Shown: one piece after another, positions 48,001-56,190 of the stretch
Position numbering within the stretch: position 1 is the first letter of the stretch
Layout of the letters: every line of letters begins with the position of its first letter
DNA from: Bacteroidota bacterium
GTDB taxonomy: Bacteria; Bacteroidota; Bacteroidia; Bacteroidales; F082
NCBI GenBank assembly: GCA_002686705.1
Contig: NYYH01000011.1
Span: 11,976 to 71,250, forward strand
DNA: 59,275 bases
Reading direction: 5' to 3'
The notes under the pieces: generated by a model
Seen by the model: only the letters and a program-made list of their open reading frames with translations
The model's database searches: none
Told to the model about the DNA's origin: nothing
Program-made: the position numbers and the translations under genes

Positions 48001-48551
48001 AAAATAATTTTATTACAGTATTCGAAGTGCCCGTTGCTGATTTTGAAGCCGATCCTTATGAAACCTTGTTGGAAGATGGTGTAATTAATTTCATAAATAA
48101 TTCAGCGAGCCAGGATATAATGACATACCAATGGTATTTTGGCGACAATGACTCATCTACTATATCCAATCCTGAGCATAAATACACAGAAGAAGGTGTA
48201 TATCTTGTGCAACTGATTACAACCACATCCAACGGATGCCAACATGAGGTAAGTAAAGACGTGGTTATACATCCTGATTTTGCAGTTTACCCACCAAATG
48301 CTTTTACACCAAATGGTGACGGTGAAAATGACACTTTCGAAGTTAAGGGAACCGGAGTAAACTCCTATTTGCTTCGAATATATTCAAGATGGGGTGAATT
48401 AATTTTTGAATCTTCGAGTCTTGAAGACCAATGGGATGGAACATACAAAGGTAGCTTGGTTACTACCGGAACATATGTATATAGCATTAACTACAGAAGT
48501 ATGGTTGACAAGGATTACAAAATACACGGAACAGTTACTGTAATAAGGTAA
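45057..48551 (+). CDS. large secreted protein: choice-of-anchor L, PKD-type domains, type B T9SS C-terminus
   Basis: A 1164-residue secreted protein. After a signal peptide (ending about NKVIAQFD) comes a choice-of-anchor L domain (about residues 30-290, with IFGSEEYHEWVNTQWNDVFGFFLSGP), then a Calx-beta-like segment, several Ig/PKD-like domains (clear PKD with YVWTFDGT and YQWYFGDNDSSTISNPEH), and a gliding-motility-type C-terminal domain (NAFTPNGDGENDTFEVKG, IYSRWGELIFES) that marks type B T9SS cargo. Probably a cell-surface or released adhesin. Confidence 0.92.
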   Translation: MRRILTIALAFILVFFIDIFENKVIAQFDLTITRCEDSAAVIALIDTVFLDGVNPAQYSNITFTGDPHAVGYFNGGYIFGFKRPQGIIMSSGFSESLEGSNSCTAFASGNTTGGSDPDLAQVNGDIINDACVIEFDFMPTGDSARFVYIFGSEEYHEWVNTQWNDVFGFFLSGPGISGAYSNNGINIAEVPGTSLPVSISNVNCGRQQTGCAPPPGGGSNCVYLYDNTDQSQGTFQQTALDAYTSPFIALNETQSCQWYHIKLAIGDVSDAAYDSGVFLEKGSFDPGSVVENTAYSHPTIDSILYESCNNHDAVIYFSIGTPRADPYIIPYSIDTVTGNPATRGIDYTLIDTGHEDTIYIAAGDLYDSLIIRPFWDAEPEGFEDVRIIYNSIMCGFSEPDTSITLIYDVPDFPDTNLIYSTICEDTLILGFDNVLEGIPPYTYWWTAGGQTTSTLEYIISGSDSEFLHCVITDTCGYQSSDTAFVIVPDIVTDAGPNKSLCNQPSVILEGSAPGAQNILWTSNPPDASLVGQENDFTPTVSPLVTTEYVLLATDNCTHSDQDTTMVDLDGAVANAGPDNGICLNDSITLSCNIGNTGETYLWTSVPPDVGLPAQNTNQTIKVSPTTTTRYSVHVVDACDYTADDEVNVTVYSLPVANAGNNGEVCLGSAYTLGASGGVYYQWGSIPADPTLFLNQQDTTAYPVVTPDTQILYKYYVEVTNENGCTTTDTMELMVNYVPDIQLSADVDVICFGETTTIIAIGDIADDYSWSSEPDDPTLVIVNPGEINVTPNTTTIYSLSATVGGIDCPATPVQTITVIPQLLADFEIADNKFQTCENEAIGIFYTGNATGNANYTWNFDSDAVVVSGTGAGPYSVHWSTAGVKTISLTLTENDCPSDSVEIEITVFAMPVTEFSASPESGCAELEVSFTNSSSQLDNPEYVWTFDGTSSDDFEFTHTFNNPGTYPVSLTTTNQSICANTITKNNFITVFEVPVADFEADPYETLLEDGVINFINNSASQDIMTYQWYFGDNDSSTISNPEHKYTEEGVYLVQLITTTSNGCQHEVSKDVVIHPDFAVYPPNAFTPNGDGENDTFEVKGTGVNSYLLRIYSRWGELIFESSSLEDQWDGTYKGSLVTTGTYVYSINYRSMVDKDYKIHGTVTVIR

Positions 48552-48581
48552 TAGTTAACGATAGAAGTTTCAACCACATCT

Positions 48582-48616
48582 TAACTTATAACTTATAACA
48601 TATAACTAATAACTTA
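48582..48616. repeat. five 7-bp tandem units TAACnnA
   Basis: TAACTTA, TAACTTA, TAACATA, TAACTAA, TAACTTA in direct succession, 31 bases after the stop of the PKD adhesin gene and 92 bases before the ammonia-lyase start. Confidence 0.85.
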
Positions 48617-48708
48617 ATAAAACCTCCTTTTAACATTCACTTTACTGAAATTTTCATAGTTGAATCAATATCTTTTTTCTTTAATTTCGCTTCTTTAAAA
48701 TTTAATCG

Positions 48709-50238
48709 ATGACAATAGTAATAACAGGTTCTGGCCTGACCATTGAAGATGTGGTTAATGTTGCCCGGAACCGAGTTCAGATTGAACTTCATAAAGATGC
48801 ATTGAAGCGTATTGAGGTATGTCGTGATATGCTTGAAAGAAAGATTGAAGCGCATGAAATTATGTATGGTGTAAATACCGGAATTGGTGAGTTTTCTGAG
48901 GTAGTACTTGATGACGATCAGGTGCAAGACTTTCAAAAATATCTTATTTATAATCATGCTGCCGGAATTGGTGATGCAATGGAGGAAGAATATGTCCGTG
49001 GTGCCATGCTTGGTAGAATAACTGTTCATGCACATGGTAATTCTGGTATTCGACCCGAAATAACCATGACCCTCGTTAGTATGTTAAACAAAGGTGTTAC
49101 GCCTTATGTTTGTCAAAAAGGGTCAGTTGGTGCATCGGGCGACCTTGCTCCGATGTCGCAAATTGCCTTATTGCTGATGGGTGAAGGTAAAGCATTCTAC
49201 AAAGGAGAGCTGCTGGAAGGCAAAGATGCTATGGAAAAGGCAGGTATAACTATACCCGGCTTGCAGGCACGCGATGGCTTAGGCACAATTAACGGATCTA
49301 ATGTACTAACGGCAATGAGCGCAATCTTCCTTTTTGATGCAAACAACTGGCTCAAGCAAGCCGAAATTGCAGCAGCAATGTCTCTGGAAGCATTAAAGGC
49401 GAATATGGGACCATATACTGCTAAACTTCACGAAGTTAGGGGTTTTAAAGGAGCTGTAAGAAGTGCTTGCGCAATCGGCAAATTAGTTGCTAACGGCGAT
49501 CTTAAAACCGGAAAGGTCGATCATAAAGTTCAGGATGCTTATTCCATGCGTTCAAGCCCACAAGTAATCGGTTCAGCACACGATGCATTAGCTTATGCAC
49601 GCTCACAAGTTGAAATTGAGTTAAACGGTATTGGCGACAATCCTATCTTTTTTCCAGAAGAAAACATTCAGTTATCAGGTGCTAATTTCCAAGGTACACC
49701 CGTTTCGTTACCAATGGACATGGCAGGTATTGCAATTACCATGGTTAGCGTATTATCCGAAAGGCGAATGAACAGACTTAATAATCCTGCCCTAAGTGTT
49801 GGATTACCTCCCTTTCTCACGAAAGGTGCCGGAATGTTCTCAGGGATGATGCTTAGCCAGTATACAGCAGATATGCAAATTGTAGAACAACGGATTCTAT
49901 CTGCGCCTGCTTCAATTCAGTCGATACCTGCTGCTGCCGACCAGGAAGATTTTGTTTCGATGGGAATGAATACCGCAATCAAAAATTTTCAAATTCTTGA
50001 TAATGCTTATGGTATTCTAGGAATTGAATTTATGGCTGCTGCCCAGGCTCTGGATTTCCGAGAATATAAGTTTGGTGATGGTGTAACAAAAGCCAAAGAA
50101 GTGGTCCGCAAATATGTTGATTTTCTTGATATAGACAGGCCATTGTATAAAGACCATAATACTATGAAAGAATTAATTCGGTCTTGTGAAATATTGAAAG
50201 AGGTTGAGAAGGATGTTGGATCACTTGAACAGGAGTAA
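48709..50238 (+). CDS. histidine/aromatic amino acid ammonia-lyase
   Basis: MIO-dependent lyase of 509 residues removing ammonia from histidine or an aromatic amino acid. The MIO cofactor tripeptide is Ala142-Ser143-Gly144 in GSVGASGDLAPMSQ, and the catalytic Tyr53 lies in YGVNTGIGEF. The substrate-selectivity pair is Asn82-His83 (IYNHAAGIG), where histidine lyases usually have Ser-His. No hutU, hutI or hutG gene is adjacent, so a histidine-degradation role is not supported by context. Appears monocistronic. Confidence 0.88.
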   Translation: MTIVITGSGLTIEDVVNVARNRVQIELHKDALKRIEVCRDMLERKIEAHEIMYGVNTGIGEFSEVVLDDDQVQDFQKYLIYNHAAGIGDAMEEEYVRGAMLGRITVHAHGNSGIRPEITMTLVSMLNKGVTPYVCQKGSVGASGDLAPMSQIALLLMGEGKAFYKGELLEGKDAMEKAGITIPGLQARDGLGTINGSNVLTAMSAIFLFDANNWLKQAEIAAAMSLEALKANMGPYTAKLHEVRGFKGAVRSACAIGKLVANGDLKTGKVDHKVQDAYSMRSSPQVIGSAHDALAYARSQVEIELNGIGDNPIFFPEENIQLSGANFQGTPVSLPMDMAGIAITMVSVLSERRMNRLNNPALSVGLPPFLTKGAGMFSGMMLSQYTADMQIVEQRILSAPASIQSIPAAADQEDFVSMGMNTAIKNFQILDNAYGILGIEFMAAAQALDFREYKFGDGVTKAKEVVRKYVDFLDIDRPLYKDHNTMKELIRSCEILKEVEKDVGSLEQE

Positions 50239-50283
50239 TGAATTATGAGCGAAGTGCGTTATAAATGAGCATTAGTAGAACAA

Positions 50284-50727
50284 ATGATTGAACTACAAGA
50301 AAAAAACGAAAACAAAAGACCAGAGCTACTAAAAATACTCTGTATACTAACATTTATCGGTAGTGGTTTATCCTTGATCTCCAATTCAATTATGTTTCTA
50401 ACAATAGACATAATAAGAAAATATTATGCAAATGGTAGCTTTGATTTTTTAGCAGAAGATTTAGATTTAAGCACATTAGAAATTTTACTTAGCGCAAATT
50501 CCATGTATTTTTTGTTACAGGCAATATTGTTTGCACTTGCTTTATACGGAGCATATTTAATGTGGAACCTAAAAAAGGTTGGATTTCACTTTTATACCAT
50601 TGCTCAAATTGTACTACTTATATTACCCCAGGTTTTTTTATCAGGTATGCCCTTCCCTACATTTGAACTATTTCTTTCAATAATATTTATAACTTTGTAT
50701 GCAAGAAATTTAAAACTTATGACCTAA
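50284..50727 (+). CDS. hypothetical four-helix membrane protein
   Basis: A 147-residue protein with four hydrophobic segments and no recognised family. It resembles the 136-residue protein at 51928 in layout: N-terminal PELL/PVLL before the first helix, a polar loop after it, and then WNLKKVGFHFY against FKLKKIGFYLF at the same place. The two are likely paralogues flanking a split outer-membrane-type gene. Confidence 0.65.
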   Translation: MIELQEKNENKRPELLKILCILTFIGSGLSLISNSIMFLTIDIIRKYYANGSFDFLAEDLDLSTLEILLSANSMYFLLQAILFALALYGAYLMWNLKKVGFHFYTIAQIVLLILPQVFLSGMPFPTFELFLSIIFITLYARNLKLMT

Positions 50728-50766
50728 ATAAATTAATCTTTAACCCAATTATTAATCAAAAAAAAT

Positions 50767-51312
50767 ATGAAAACCCTAAAAACCCTCATCCTCATTTTTA
50801 TGAGTTTTATTGCATTTTCTCAAATTCAAAATGAAAATGGAAAACTAATTCTGGAAACCAACGATACTATCGTGGGATCTATTACTTATTACGATGACTT
50901 CTCATCGACAGTTACTTATATTGATAGTAGAGATAGCCTAAACTCTTGTACAATTGAATGTATTAATGAAATTGTACTCGATAATGGAATTAGATACACT
51001 ACCATAAACTATGAAGATAAAAAAGATGGCAGAGTATTTGTCCAAAGAATAATAAGTTCAGACTTAATAAGTCTTTATGCTAGTGAGGAGAATGGCTCAA
51101 TATATTATTATGTAGTTAAAGATAGTATTATATATAGACTTGAAAACAATAAAGTAATTGAAGAAAGAGATGATAAAAAATATTTACGATATGATAATAA
51201 GTATTTGGGATCTCTAAAAATGATCATGTCAGACAAACCTGAATTATTTGACCAGATTGATGAACTACGGTTAACTGAAAGTGAAATAATTGATGTTATT
51301 CTTGGAATATAA
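50767..51312 (+). CDS. hypothetical exported protein, N-terminal half of a split gene
   Basis: 181 residues: signal peptide (cut near IAFSQ) and a beta-rich domain of unknown family. The reading frame ends abruptly in DVILGI, while the next frame continues with EYNQGNLS, as one would expect after the helix ESEIIDVIL. Dropping one base of the GG at 51304-51305 would join both into one 379-residue exported protein with a C-terminal barrel. Either a real inactivating frameshift or a base error. Confidence 0.65.
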   Translation: MKTLKTLILIFMSFIAFSQIQNENGKLILETNDTIVGSITYYDDFSSTVTYIDSRDSLNSCTIECINEIVLDNGIRYTTINYEDKKDGRVFVQRIISSDLISLYASEENGSIYYYVVKDSIIYRLENNKVIEERDDKKYLRYDNKYLGSLKMIMSDKPELFDQIDELRLTESEIIDVILGI

Positions 51313-51907
51313 CCAAGGAAACCTAAGCTACCTTATGACAACTGAAACGGCTAAATCAAAATCTATTTCAAATTGGGTCATATTTGGGCAATACAGCAAC
51401 TTTGGAACATATTATTTCTCTGAACCAACTTTTGGATATTCTTACGGAATTTTTGGAGGTGCTCAATTATTTTTTACAAAAAACCGGCGACATTCTTTAA
51501 AATTTTCCTTAGGTTATTCACATTATGAGCTGCATGGACAACATGATTCAGGGCTTTCGTATCTTACAAAAGATATGTACTCTGAAATATTCAGCTTTGG
51601 ATTTACTTATGAGTACATTTTTTTCATGACTAAACGCACTAATATTTATGTGATACTTCATATTGCTGATCTCTCATATGTTTCAGAATATGATTACGAT
51701 GATAATAATAACAAAAATGATAGTTATGTTCTTCCTATACCCAGAGGTAGTCCGGGAATAGGACTAGAATACAAAACACAAAAACGATTATCGTTCTATG
51801 TTGAGCTTAACAATTTACTAAATGCTTCACATATCCCTGAGAATTTTAGTGTAGGCTTAAAGTATGATATAGGTAAAATAACCCGGAACTACCTCAAGGG
51901 TAATTAA
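51290..51907 (+). CDS. hypothetical outer membrane beta-barrel, C-terminal half of a split gene
   Basis: 205 residues without a signal peptide of its own, made of alternating aromatic strands (YSYGIFGGAQLFF, FSLGYSHYEL, FGFTYEYIFFM) and a GIGLEYKTQKRLSFYVELN segment, as in outer membrane barrels. It overlaps the preceding frame by 23 bases and begins with weak starts (TTG 51290, ATG 51293). Lack of an export signal supports reading it as the second half of the gene at 50767. Confidence 0.6.
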   Translation: MMLFLEYNQGNLSYLMTTETAKSKSISNWVIFGQYSNFGTYYFSEPTFGYSYGIFGGAQLFFTKNRRHSLKFSLGYSHYELHGQHDSGLSYLTKDMYSEIFSFGFTYEYIFFMTKRTNIYVILHIADLSYVSEYDYDDNNNKNDSYVLPIPRGSPGIGLEYKTQKRLSFYVELNNLLNASHIPENFSVGLKYDIGKITRNYLKGN

Positions 51908-51927
51908 AAAATAATGTTTAGTTGTAT

Positions 51928-52338
51928 ATGAATAAGTCCATTAATTTAACTATTGCAAAACCTAAACTCCCTGTATTATTACAGGTGAGCGCAACTATCA
52001 TTATCGTTATGGGTATTGTTGGTTTTTTGTTTTTTGCGGGTGCAAGTATTTATCAATATTACAATCCACAGTTTCTAGATGATCTAAGCAACAATAATAA
52101 CCTATTAATCCCTCTCAATTTTTACATAATAATTCAGGTATTATTACACGCTATTCTTATAGTTAGCGGATTTCTCATCTTTAAATTAAAAAAAATTGGA
52201 TTTTATCTATTCATTTCTGTTTTTTTAATAATGCTTGCAAGCGAAGTGTTTTTAGAAAATAAATTAATTCTAAGCTATATTATTGTAGGGCTTATCCTTG
52301 CTTTTATTTTGATGAGATACTACCGAAGGTTTGTGTAA
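51928..52338 (+). CDS. hypothetical four-helix membrane protein
   Basis: A 136-residue protein with four hydrophobic segments; start at ATG 51928, with a TTG six bases upstream also possible. It is similar in layout and in the KLKKIGFYLF segment to the protein at 50284. Last gene of the small island that precedes the susC upstream region. Confidence 0.62.
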   Translation: MNKSINLTIAKPKLPVLLQVSATIIIVMGIVGFLFFAGASIYQYYNPQFLDDLSNNNNLLIPLNFYIIIQVLLHAILIVSGFLIFKLKKIGFYLFISVFLIMLASEVFLENKLILSYIIVGLILAFILMRYYRRFV

Positions 52339-52368
52339 AAAATCTAAACTAATTGTAAGTTACCGAAT

Positions 52369-52408
52369 AGTTTAACAGCTTAACAATTATCCAATTACTT
52401 ATATTAAC
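52369..52408. repeat. degenerate 8-bp tandem array
   Basis: Five consecutive units AGTTTAAC, AGCTTAAC, AATTATCC, AATTACTT, ATATTAAC, 30 bases after the stop of the upstream membrane protein gene. Period is clear, identity between units is partial. Confidence 0.65.
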
Positions 52409-52728
52409 AATGGTGTTCTCAAAGCAAAATACAAAGCCCACTATTTACTTTATCACTGATTTTTAGCGCGTTGGGTTCCTTACGATTTCATTTTTATGTT
52501 AATTGTGACAAAGTTAATGAATTGATATTCTGCATTATATAATCACCGAATAGTTGCTCTATTTCAAAATAAACAACCTTGAAAATTATAGTATTATTCT
52601 TCTGTCTTTCAGTTTAATCAACTATCTTAGCACTTTAAATATTTTAATAAAAACCTTATTTTTTTAATTAATTATTCAAAATTTATCTATGTTTGTTAAT
52701 AATTGTTAATTTTACATTAATATTTTAT

Positions 52729-52736
52729 TAAGTTTG
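52729..52736 (+). promoter_or_regulatory. candidate -7 promoter element TAAGTTTG for susCD
   Basis: Exact TAnnTTTG match 124 bases before the susC ATG. A TTG at 52703-52705 lies 23 bases upstream, slightly far for a -33 element. It implies a long leader, which is common for susC genes. Confidence 0.5.
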
Positions 52737-52859
52737 TACCCTTATTATTAAAAAGGAAGGAAGGGTTATTAATAGGAAAAGAAGGAAAAATCAACTACAC
52801 GATCGGAAATTAAAATTAAATTATATGTTTAACTAATTCATTAATCAAAAATTATCATT

Positions 52860-55800
52860 ATGAGAAAAATTACAATTTTGCTAGCGTTCTTGTTTCTTGT
52901 TGGTGCAAATTTTGCCAATGCTCAAACGAGGACCATTAGCGGTAAGGTTACAGGTGCCAGTGATGGCGCAGGTATACCGGGCGTTACTGTTCAGGTGCAG
53001 GGTACCACAATTGGTACTGTTACTGATATAGACGGCAACTATTCGCTGGATGTATCACCTGAAGCAGAAGTGTTAGTTTACAAATATGTGGGTATGAGAA
53101 CTGTTATGATTACTATCGGGGATCAAAGCTCAATTTTTGTAACAATGGAAGCAGACGCCGTTATGATGGGAGAGGTTGTTGTAACCGCCCTTGGTGTTTC
53201 CCGTGAAAAGAAATCACTTGGATATGCCACTCAGGAAATTAGCGGTTCTTCGATTAACGAAGTTAAAACTGACAACTTCATTAACAACTTGCAGGGTAGG
53301 GCTGCCGGTGTTTCATTAAAAGTTAATAACAACTTTGGTGGATCAACCAACGTTATTATCAGGGGTTCAACCTCTCTTACAGGTAATAACCAGGCACTTT
53401 TTGTTATTGATGGTGTTCCGGTTAATAACTCAACATCCAATGCTGAAGAGCAGGAGCGAGGTGGATACGGTTACGACTTTGGTAATACTGTTAGTGACAT
53501 CACCCCTGAGAACATCGAATCAATGAATATTCTTAAAGGTGCTGCGGCAACTGCTCTTTATGGTTCGCGTGCTGCAAACGGTGTTATCATGATTACAACT
53601 AAAAAAGGAAGTAGTCACGTTGATAGCGGAGAAGACAGAATTGGTATTACACTTAATTCCAGTGTACAGATGGGTATGGCTGATAAAAGCACTCTACCTG
53701 ATTACCAAACTGGTTACGGTGCAGGTTATGGCCCTTATTATAGTGGTGGTGACTATCCTGGTTTATCAGACGAAACCGATGTTTTTCCAGGAGTTAATGG
53801 CTTAGTAGTTCCTTTTACTGAAGATGCTTCTATGGGTCAAGCATTTGATCCAAGTTTGATGGTTTTTCAATGGGGTGCATTCGACGAAGATTCTCCAACT
53901 TACAAACAGGCCACACCATGGGTAAATGGAAAAAATGATGCCAGTGCCTTTTTTGAAACTGCATGGACATTACAAAACAGCATTGCATTTGATGGTGCAA
54001 CCGATCGTAGCAATTACAGGGTTTCTTATACAAACTTTGATCAAACAGGCATTATGCCCAACAGTCATCTAAAAAAGAATAATTTTACTTTTAACGGATC
54101 ATTTGACTTAACAGATAAATTAACAGTAAGTGCTGCTGCCAGTTACATCAATGCACAAGGTAAAGGACGTAACTCTACCGGTTATAGCGACAATATTCTT
54201 TCTGAATTCAGACAATGGTGGCAAGTTAATGTTGATATCCTTGAGCAAAAAGATATTTACGATGCAACCGGACGAAACGTCACTTGGAATAGAAGTGGCA
54301 CACACAATCCTTTCCCTATATATTGGGACAACCCTTATTGGACAAGATACAAAAACTTTGAACAAGATAGTAGAGACAGGTTATTTGGTCATGTAATGCT
54401 TAATTATGAAATTGCTGACTGGTTTAGCATCATGGGCCGTGCTTCTGTTGATACTTATGAAGAAGTTCAGGAAGAAAGACGCGCCATAGGAAGTATTGCT
54501 AATCGTTTTGGTATTAGCCCTGCTGGTAATCGATTGGCACCTCTGAGTGTTCAATCAGGTTACTCTAAGTTCAACAGAAGTTTTATTGAAACTAACTTCG
54601 ATTTAATGGGTAACTTCAATAAAAAGATAACTGATGATCTTAGCTTCACAGGTCTTCTTGGTACAAACATCAGAAGAACAACTATGAACTCAACCTTTAA
54701 TTCTACAAATGGGGGATTAGTTGTACCAGAACTTTATGCTATTAATAATTCTATAAGTGATCCTTTGGCAACTATTGAAGAAGCTGAAAAAATTGGCGTT
54801 AATGGTATTTTTGCCAGTGTTTCATTTGGATGGAAAAATACTTTGTATTTAGATGCTACAATTAGAAGGGACCATTCTTCAACTCTTCCTAAGGATAACG
54901 CAGTTTATTATTATCCATCAGTTGCTCTTAGTTTTGTTTTCTCTGAGTTAATTGATGCTGACTGGATGCAATTTGGTAAAGTGAGAATAAACTATGCAGA
55001 AGTTGGTAATGATGCACCATTTGCAAGTCTTATTGATACTTACACAAAACCAACACCATTCAGTGCAACTTTGTTTTCGGTAAATAGTGAAAAAAAGAAT
55101 GATGCATTAGTACCGGAAAGAACTAAAAGTCTTGAAGGTGGTCTTGCAATGAACTTCTTTATGAATCGTCTTGGAATAGATCTTGCTCTTTATGATACAA
55201 AATCTGTTGATCAAATTCTGCCTGTTGCTGTATCAGATGCTACCGGTTATTCAACAAAATTTGTAAATGCCGGTGAGATTCAAAATAAAGGAGTTGAGTT
55301 GATTATAAGTGGCTCACCTGTTGTTACTAAAGACTTGAGATGGGATATTCAACTTAACTGGAGTAGAAACAGAAACGAAGTTATTTCCTTATTTGAAGGT
55401 GTTGAGAACTTAAGGCTTGGTAGATTCCAGGGAGGTATCTCAATAAATGCAAGAGTTGGACAACCTTATGGAACTATATTAGGTACTGATTACGTATATG
55501 ATATTTATGATGCCGATGGTAATGTTACAGCTCATTATGATGAACCAATTGTTGAACAAGAAGGTGGACTCGCTGGACATTACAGGAAAACAACTACATC
55601 AGATAACGTTATTGGTGATCAAAATGCAGACTGGAATGGTGGTTTATTAAATACACTTACTTATAAAAACTGGCGATTCAGCTTTTTATTCGACTGGCAA
55701 AAAGGTGGGGATGTATTCTCACTTGATCAATGGTACGGACAAGGCACAGGTTTGTATGAGAACACTGCTGGTACAAATGATTTAGGCAATCCTGTTAGAA

Positions 55801-56180
55801 ATACATTAGAAAATGGTGGTGGATTAATTAATTCAGGTGTTACGCCTGATGGAACTCCTAACGAGATAAGAATTGCTGGTGATAGATACACAGCTCAGGG
55901 ATGGGCACGTAGCCCAAATGCCAGATATGTATATGATGCATCTTACATTAAACTGAGAAACATAACGCTATCATACACTATGCCTCAAAGCATATTAGCA
56001 AAAAGTTTCATCAGGGGAGTAACATTTAGTTTGACAGCATCTAATGTAGCAATTCTAATGAAAAACCTTCCTGATGCTGATCCTGAAGGCGGAATTGGAG
56101 CTGGTAACATGCAAGGATGGCAGAGTGGTGTGATGCCCTCTACACGAACTTTTGGATTTAGTGTTAACCTACAATTTTAA
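52860..56180 (+). CDS. SusC/RagA family TonB-linked outer membrane transporter
   Basis: A 1106-residue TonB-dependent outer-membrane channel for oligosaccharides or peptides. It has a signal peptide (cut near NFANAQ), a carboxypeptidase-regulatory-like domain (ISGKVTGASDGAGIPGVTVQ, residues 25-100), a plug domain (about 115-235, with GAAATALYGSRAANGVIMI), and a C-terminal barrel ending in Phe. The partner SusD gene starts 11 bases downstream. No glycoside hydrolase or sensor is adjacent, so the substrate is unknown. Confidence 0.97.
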   Translation: MRKITILLAFLFLVGANFANAQTRTISGKVTGASDGAGIPGVTVQVQGTTIGTVTDIDGNYSLDVSPEAEVLVYKYVGMRTVMITIGDQSSIFVTMEADAVMMGEVVVTALGVSREKKSLGYATQEISGSSINEVKTDNFINNLQGRAAGVSLKVNNNFGGSTNVIIRGSTSLTGNNQALFVIDGVPVNNSTSNAEEQERGGYGYDFGNTVSDITPENIESMNILKGAAATALYGSRAANGVIMITTKKGSSHVDSGEDRIGITLNSSVQMGMADKSTLPDYQTGYGAGYGPYYSGGDYPGLSDETDVFPGVNGLVVPFTEDASMGQAFDPSLMVFQWGAFDEDSPTYKQATPWVNGKNDASAFFETAWTLQNSIAFDGATDRSNYRVSYTNFDQTGIMPNSHLKKNNFTFNGSFDLTDKLTVSAAASYINAQGKGRNSTGYSDNILSEFRQWWQVNVDILEQKDIYDATGRNVTWNRSGTHNPFPIYWDNPYWTRYKNFEQDSRDRLFGHVMLNYEIADWFSIMGRASVDTYEEVQEERRAIGSIANRFGISPAGNRLAPLSVQSGYSKFNRSFIETNFDLMGNFNKKITDDLSFTGLLGTNIRRTTMNSTFNSTNGGLVVPELYAINNSISDPLATIEEAEKIGVNGIFASVSFGWKNTLYLDATIRRDHSSTLPKDNAVYYYPSVALSFVFSELIDADWMQFGKVRINYAEVGNDAPFASLIDTYTKPTPFSATLFSVNSEKKNDALVPERTKSLEGGLAMNFFMNRLGIDLALYDTKSVDQILPVAVSDATGYSTKFVNAGEIQNKGVELIISGSPVVTKDLRWDIQLNWSRNRNEVISLFEGVENLRLGRFQGGISINARVGQPYGTILGTDYVYDIYDADGNVTAHYDEPIVEQEGGLAGHYRKTTTSDNVIGDQNADWNGGLLNTLTYKNWRFSFLFDWQKGGDVFSLDQWYGQGTGLYENTAGTNDLGNPVRNTLENGGGLINSGVTPDGTPNEIRIAGDRYTAQGWARSPNARYVYDASYIKLRNITLSYTMPQSILAKSFIRGVTFSLTASNVAILMKNLPDADPEGGIGAGNMQGWQSGVMPSTRTFGFSVNLQF

Positions 56181-56190
56181 AAAAACAGAT

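Larger units (their letters stand above)
52339..52859. other. 521-base intergenic region upstream of susC
   Basis: Very AT-rich, no gene seen. It holds a degenerate 8-bp tandem array (52369-52408), an 11-base direct repeat ACCGAATAGTT (52362-52372 and 52545-52555), a minus-strand TAACTTTG at 52509-52516, the likely susC promoter element at 52729 and a purine-rich leader of about 120 bases with a possible ACCCTT/AAGGGT stem (52738-52766). No sigma or anti-sigma genes are next to susC. Confidence 0.6.

Noticed and set aside
37146..52408. Possible CRISPR arrays at the short tandem repeats
   Set aside because: Units are 7-8 bp, adjacent without spacers, and no cas genes are present.
52509..52516. 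Minus-strand promoter element TAACTTTG upstream of susC, suggesting an antisense RNA
   Set aside because: A single 8-base match in AT-rich DNA with no -33 element and no structured RNA downstream; too weak to call.
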